This document shows positions 60,299 to 64,000 of a stretch of 64,000 bases of DNA, one piece after another. This DNA comes from CAVQBJ01 sp963819075 (lineage in GTDB: Bacteria > Actinomycetota > Thermoleophilia > Solirubrobacterales > Solirubrobacteraceae). The position numbers and the translations under genes were made by a program. Below the pieces are notes generated by a model. That model saw only the letters and a program-made list of their open reading frames with translations, was not told the origin of the DNA and did no database searches. The DNA lies in contig CAWFUP010000006.1 in assembly GCA_963819075.1 (NCBI GenBank), positions 124,001-188,000 on the forward strand. Direction: 5' to 3'. How positions within the stretch are numbered: position 1 is the first letter of the stretch; the number at the start of each line of letters is the position of its first letter.

Positions 60299-62158
60299 AT
60301 GACGACCCTGACCCCCATGCCACGCGTCCCCGACCTCACCGGTCGCACCCTGCAGGGACGCTATGAGCTGCACTCGCTCATCGGCGAGGGCGCATTCGGT
60401 CGCGTATATCGCGGCCGCGACCGCCGTCTTGCGCGCGGCGTCGCGATCAAGGTGATCAAGCCGTGGTGGGCCGAGGACCCGGTGTGGCGGCGCCGCTTTG
60501 CCCGCGAGACTCAGCTGCTCGCGCGGGTCAACGATCCGGGCATCGTGCAGATCTACGACGTCGGCGAGGCCGACGAGGGTCCCTACTGCGTGGCCGAGCT
60601 CGTCGACGGCGAGAGCCTCGCCGCTCGCCTGCGCCGCGGGGCCCTCGAGCCCTCGCTCGCCGCCGCCCTCGGCGAACAGCTGTGTGGGGCCCTCGGCCGA
60701 GCGCACGCACACGGGATCGTGCACCGCGACGTCAAGCCGGCGAACATCCTGCTCGCGGTCGATGGCGCTCTGAAGGTCGGCGACTTCGGCGTCGCCGCGC
60801 TCACGCAGACCGACCTCCACGGCGGCTCGGCCACGATCATCGGCACCCCGCAGTACATGTCGCCTGAGCAGGCGCGCGGCGAACGCGCGACGCCGGCGAG
60901 CGACGTGTACGGCGCGGGCGTCGTGCTCTACGAGATGCTGGCCGGAAGGCCTCCGTTCGGCGGCGAGGCCGCGGTGCTCGTTGCGCTGCACCATCTCCGC
61001 GACGCGCCCCCGCCGTTGCCCGGTGAGGTGCCGGGGCCGCTGCGAGACGTCGTCGAGCGGGCGCTGGCCAAGGATCCGGCCGAACGCTTCGACGACGGCA
61101 CCGAGATGGCTGCCGCGCTGGCCGCCGTGTGCGCGGCGCTCGCGGGAACTCCGGTCGGTATCTCCGGGGCGGCGGTGACCGTCGTGCAGCCTCGGGCGCG
61201 AAACGGGGAGCATGCGACGACGCCGCTACGAGACGACGCCCGGCCCACGGACCGTCTCGACGCGGCCCGCGTCGCGACGCCGCAGGTCGCTGCCGGAGCG
61301 CTCGAGCACGGGGCACCGACGCGCGTCGCGCCGCGCCGCCCGGCGCCGCCGCGCCGCCGGCGGCGGGTCCGCGCCACCGCTGCGCCCGTGCTGGCTGTCC
61401 TCGGCGGGCTCGCGGTCGTCGCGGCGCTGGCGCTGCTGCTGACGCGTCCGGGTCAGACCACCGTTCCCCGCCTGCTCGGCCTGCGCAAGGCGACGATCGC
61501 CGCCGAGGTCGGCCGCGACCACCTGCGCGCCGTGTTCCACACCCGCTTCGCCGCGGTTGAGCGAGGCACGGCATTCGCCCAGCATCCCCCCGCCGGCTCC
61601 CACGTGCCCGCGGGCACCCCAATCGCGCTGATGATCAGCGCCGGCCCGCGTCCGGTCGCGGTTCCCGGCGTCGTTGGCCTCGACGCGGGCGCCGCGGGGA
61701 CACGCCTGCAGGCGTCCGGTCTCCGCGACAGCATCGACACCGTGCCCGCTCCGGGCGTCGCGGCCGGCACCGTCACGCGCGAGTCGCCGCCGCCGGCGGC
61801 GCGGGCGATCCCGGGCTCACTCGTGTCACTCCAGGTCGCCGAGACGCCGCGCTGGAGAACGCTGACGACGTTCTCAGGCGGCGGCGATGGCCAGTCCGTC
61901 CCGTTCCGCATCCTCGGCAGCAGCTGGCGCGCCGTGACCAACATGAGCTACAACGGGACGTGCACGTTCATCATCGTGTGCTTCGGTCCGCACGCCAGCG
62001 TGAGCCGGCTGGACTCCGGCCCGGCGGCGGGCGGCTTCGACCTCTCCGACGGGAGCGCGACGAAGGTGTTCGGCAGCGGCCCGGGCACCTACCAGCTCGG
62101 CGTGAGCTCCGGTCAGGACTCTGCCAACTGGTCGATCACCGTCCAGGACTACTACTGA
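60299..62158 (+). CDS. PASTA-type serine/threonine protein kinase with extra C-terminal beta domain
   Basis: A 619-residue PknB-like kinase. The kinase domain (about residues 20-280) has GEGAFGRVYRG, VAIKVIKP (Lys), IVHRDVKPANILL and GDFGVAAL, with APE replaced by SPE in YMSPEQARG. A linker leads to one membrane helix (about 362-382). Two PASTA-like repeats follow (TVPRLLGLRKATIAAE and AVPGVVGLDAGAAGTRLQ), which in this family sense peptidoglycan fragments. The last about 100 residues (TFSGGGDGQSVPFRI, SATKVFGSGPGTYQLGVSS, ending TVQDYY) form an unusual added beta domain with two cysteines. ATG at 60299. Confidence 0.93.
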   Translation: MTTLTPMPRVPDLTGRTLQGRYELHSLIGEGAFGRVYRGRDRRLARGVAIKVIKPWWAEDPVWRRRFARETQLLARVNDPGIVQIYDVGEADEGPYCVAELVDGESLAARLRRGALEPSLAAALGEQLCGALGRAHAHGIVHRDVKPANILLAVDGALKVGDFGVAALTQTDLHGGSATIIGTPQYMSPEQARGERATPASDVYGAGVVLYEMLAGRPPFGGEAAVLVALHHLRDAPPPLPGEVPGPLRDVVERALAKDPAERFDDGTEMAAALAAVCAALAGTPVGISGAAVTVVQPRARNGEHATTPLRDDARPTDRLDAARVATPQVAAGALEHGAPTRVAPRRPAPPRRRRRVRATAAPVLAVLGGLAVVAALALLLTRPGQTTVPRLLGLRKATIAAEVGRDHLRAVFHTRFAAVERGTAFAQHPPAGSHVPAGTPIALMISAGPRPVAVPGVVGLDAGAAGTRLQASGLRDSIDTVPAPGVAAGTVTRESPPPAARAIPGSLVSLQVAETPRWRTLTTFSGGGDGQSVPFRILGSSWRAVTNMSYNGTCTFIIVCFGPHASVSRLDSGPAAGGFDLSDGSATKVFGSGPGTYQLGVSSGQDSANWSITVQDYY

Positions 62159-62171
62159 GCGCGACTCCCGG

Positions 62172-62387
62172 CTAGTCGCCGCCGTCGTACTTGAACGAGA
62201 TCCCGAGGCGGACGCGGTAGCTGGAGATCGCGCCGTTCTCGATCGTCACGTCCTCGCGGATGACCTCGGCCACCCGCAGGTCGCGGACCGTCTTAGCCGC
62301 GGTCTCCACCGCGGTACGAGCGGCGGCCTCCCAGGACTCGCTGCTCACCCCGATCACTTCCGTCACGCGGTACACGCTGTCGGCCAT
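62172..62387 (-). CDS. Dodecin (flavin-binding dodecamer)
   Basis: A 71-residue protein matching dodecin over its whole length: VYRVTEVIGVSSESWEAAARTAVETAA, then VAEVIREDVTIENG and YRVRLGISFKYD. Dodecins store or buffer FMN, riboflavin or CoA. Given the flavinylation operon in this window, flavin buffering would be useful, but no genetic link exists. It converges on the kinase gene, ending 13 bases away. Confidence 0.95.
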   Translation of the reverse strand: MADSVYRVTEVIGVSSESWEAAARTAVETAAKTVRDLRVAEVIREDVTIENGAISSYRVRLGISFKYDGGD

Positions 62388-62545
62388 CAGAGAACCGCCT
62401 TTCGTGCTGGGCTTCAGTTGATCGATCAGTGTCTGAGGCGACCGTATCCCGGTGCGCCGCCGCCGTCAACGGGGACCCTGGCGGGCACGAGATCGGCCGA
62501 GCCGGCGCGACGCCGGTCGCGCCGAACCGCCAAGATCCGGACCCG

Positions 62546-63178
62546 ATGCCCGAATCGACCACGCGCACGTACGCGGTCGCCATGGCCGCCTGCACGCCGA
62601 TCGTGTCCCGGTGGGGACGGCTGGATGTCTCGGGCATCGAGCACCTGCCTCGCGACGGCCCCGTGCTCCTGGCCGGCAACCACGACAGTTACTGGGATCC
62701 GGTGGCGGTCGGGGTCGCGGCGCGGCGCCACCGCCAGGTGCGCGCGCTGGCGAAGTCGTCGCTGTGGAAGATCCATGGCCTCAGCCACGTCCTCGACGGG
62801 ATGGGGCAGATTCCGATCGACCGCGGCCGGGGCGACACCGCGGCGCTCGACCAGGCGATCGCCGAGCTGCGCGCCGGCGCATGTATCGGCATCTTCCTCG
62901 AGGGCACGCGCAGCCTCGGTCGCGAGCTTCGGGCTCGCAGCGGCTTCGGTCGCCTGACCGCGGCCGTCCCCGAGGCGAACGTCGTGTGCTGCTCGATCGT
63001 CGGCACGACGGACATCCCGCGCTTCCCCACGCGACCTGATGTGCGCATCCGCTTCTTCCCTCCGGAAGGCGGCGGCCTGCGCAGTGGCGAGAGCGCCGGC
63101 GAGCTCGCCGGCCGGCTGCTCGCCGAGATCCGCGCGGAGGCACCGATCGTCGCGGCCGGCCGTGGTGGGGCGGGGTGA
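62546..63178 (+). CDS. 1-acyl-sn-glycerol-3-phosphate acyltransferase (PlsC-like)
   Basis: A 210-residue acyltransferase with the catalytic LLAGNHDSYWDPVAV (NHxxxxD), the glycerol-phosphate-binding IPIDRGRGD and IFLEGTRSLG (E-G-T-R), and a C-terminal IPRFPTRPDVRIRF. It adds an acyl chain to lysophosphatidate or a related lipid. The ATG at 62546 starts the conserved region; the frame is open about 120 bases further upstream without similarity. A perfect 7-bp hairpin follows at 63198. Confidence 0.9.
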   Translation: MPESTTRTYAVAMAACTPIVSRWGRLDVSGIEHLPRDGPVLLAGNHDSYWDPVAVGVAARRHRQVRALAKSSLWKIHGLSHVLDGMGQIPIDRGRGDTAALDQAIAELRAGACIGIFLEGTRSLGRELRARSGFGRLTAAVPEANVVCCSIVGTTDIPRFPTRPDVRIRFFPPEGGGLRSGESAGELAGRLLAEIRAEAPIVAAGRGGAG

Positions 63179-63197
63179 GCCGGGGGTGGGCGTGGGC

Positions 63198-63214
63198 GGC
63201 CGCCGGAGGCGGCC
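63198..63214 (+). terminator. Hairpin downstream of the PlsC-like gene
   Basis: GGCCGCC, loop GGA, GGCGGCC: a perfect 7-bp stem 20 bases after the stop codon. No T tract follows. Likely terminator. Confidence 0.5.
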
Positions 63215-63233
63215 ATGTGGTCGTCGAGGTGGG

Positions 63234-63352
63234 ATGTGCTCCCGTACGCCCGCGATGCGGTGCTAATCGAGCACACCTCGGGGCGGGCTCTCGCGGTCGG
63301 GTGGGGTGTGCTCCCGTATGCCCGCGATGCGGTGCTAATCGAGCACACCTCG
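63234..63352. repeat. Two tandem copies of a 72-bp unit with a 47-bp conserved hairpin core
   Basis: The cores at 63234-63280 and 63306-63352 differ at only two positions (A/G at the first base and C/T in CCGTACGCC/CCGTATGCC). Each begins TGTGCTCCCGTA and ends TCGAGCACACCTCG, so TGTGCTC and GAGCACA pair within a copy. The 25-bp spacers are G-rich and less alike. It lies in the 295-bp gap before the phosphoesterase gene, which otherwise holds no ORF. Could be a REP-like element, tandem terminators or regulator sites. Confidence 0.75.
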
Positions 63353-63473
63353 CGCGCGCCCACCGGTCGCTGATCGGCATCCCGGCGCACCAAAGGCGGC
63401 GCCGCGGGCAGCCGCGGCCCATACCGTGACTACGCGGGTGCTGTATAGACTGCGGCCGAGTGGTGGGCCGGCG

Positions 63474-64000
63474 ATGATGGCGAAGCGAGTACGGCGCCTG
63501 CGGCGGGTCACGGTTGGCGCGCTCGCGGTCGCCGCGTGCCTGGCCGGCGTAGCCCCGGCCGCGAGCGCCGCGCTGCCGCCGATCCACCACGTTTTCGTGA
63601 TCGTGCTCGAGAACGAGGGCGCGGCGACGACCTTCGGCTCGAATCCGCCGTCGCCGTACCTCGCCGACACGATGCGCGCGGCCGGCGCCTACCTGCCGAA
63701 CTACTACGGGATCGGGCACGCCAGCCTCGACAACTACATCGCGATGATCAGCGGTCAGGCGCCGACCCCGAGCACGCAGGGAGACTGCCCGACCTACAGC
63801 GACATCACCGGCGGAGGGCTCGACGGAAACGGGCAGGAGACGGGCACGGGCTGTGTGTACCCGGCCAACGTCCCGACGATCGCCGGCCAGCTCACGGCCG
63901 CCGGGCTCACCTGGGGCAGCTACAACGAGTCGATGGGAGACGACCCCGTTCGCGATAACACCACGCCGTCCCGGACCTGCGGGCACCCGGTGCTCAACAC
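63474..64000 (+). CDS. Secreted phosphoesterase/acid phosphatase-like protein (partial, runs off right edge)
   Basis: The first 175 residues are present. A signal peptide (RVTVGALAVAACLAGVAPAASA) leads to IHHVFVIVLENEGAATTF, where the conserved Glu-Asn binds metal in the PF04185 phosphoesterase family (acid phosphatase AcpA, phospholipase C). It is followed by YLPNYYGIGHASLDNYIAMISGQ, with the family's H-x-S/N-x-x-NYI pattern, and DCPTYSDI. Likely an exported phosphatase or phospholipase. Two ATG codons stand in tandem at 63474 and 63477. The 3' end is beyond the window. Confidence 0.85.
   Translation, partial: MMAKRVRRLRRVTVGALAVAACLAGVAPAASAALPPIHHVFVIVLENEGAATTFGSNPPSPYLADTMRAAGAYLPNYYGIGHASLDNYIAMISGQAPTPSTQGDCPTYSDITGGGLDGNGQETGTGCVYPANVPTIAGQLTAAGLTWGSYNESMGDDPVRDNTTPSRTCGHPVLN

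Noticed and set aside
63234..63352. Tandem repeat as a CRISPR array
   Set aside because: Only two units, 47-bp core too long, spacers short and G-rich, no cas genes.

Overview
The window is a GC-rich (about 70% or more) actinobacterial chromosome segment. It carries no phage, plasmid, transposase, integrase or CRISPR genes. Gene content (Ccm-type cytochrome c maturation, DprE1/DprE2, wax ester synthase, PPi-type phosphofructokinase, PASTA kinase, many TetR regulators, several leaderless starts) suggests a deep-branching actinobacterium of the Thermoleophilia/Solirubrobacterales kind. That placement is inference from content, not a phylogeny.

Layout. 1-2937: a CcmH-like fragment and a TlpA-like thioredoxin (minus), tRNA-Gly(CCC), a phosphodiester glycosidase and a frameshifted alpha/beta hydrolase. 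3174-8786: a small DHDG-type protein, then a tight plus-strand operon: ferric-reductase-like flavocytochrome, FMN-bind protein, ApbE flavin transferase, DprE1, DprE2, followed by an Rrf2 regulator. 8856-14744: a TetR/acyl-CoA dehydrogenase divergon, a zinc ribbon, CcmE-CcmF-CcmI-like, SecG. 14754-25454: TldE/TldD, wax ester synthase, a conserved trio (circularly permuted ATP-grasp, alpha-E, transglutaminase), a Usp-like protein, P450 plus its TetR. 25551-34165: sigma-70 factor, a MacAB-like export operon with two accessory secreted or membrane proteins, ROK kinase, and a soluble MgtE-N/CBS protein. 34166-41558: a structured leader with a possible leader peptide, an NRAMP transporter, polysaccharide deacetylase, DsbA-like protein, a GxGD multi-pass membrane protein, phosphofructokinase, DMT transporter and a lipoprotein. 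41616-53270: aldehyde dehydrogenase, coiled-coil M15 peptidase, glutamine amidotransferase, GGDEF/HD-GYP protein, hydroxyacid dehydrogenase, GT39 glycosyltransferase, secreted Thr-rich protein and an MFS exporter. 53337-64000: Lgt, GH76, a membrane protein, a second GGDEF protein, a c-di-GMP riboswitch upstream of a secreted WxL-like protein, SDR, a second deacetylase, PASTA Ser/Thr kinase, dodecin, PlsC-type acyltransferase, a 72-bp tandem repeat and the start of a phosphoesterase.

How the genes connect. Three themes recur. (1) Extracytoplasmic redox: the ApbE/FMN-bind/flavocytochrome operon, Ccm maturation with a Cys-type CcmE, TlpA and DsbA. (2) Envelope construction: DprE1/E2, GT39, Lgt, two deacetylases, the M15 peptidase and the PASTA kinase. 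(3) c-di-GMP signalling: two GGDEF proteins (one with HD-GYP) and a GEMM-type riboswitch.

Sequence quality. At least five conserved genes are broken by single-base indels and another lacks a normal start codon. Most can be repaired by one base. They are more likely assembly or sequencing errors than real pseudogenes, so I annotate the restored genes and mark where each break lies.
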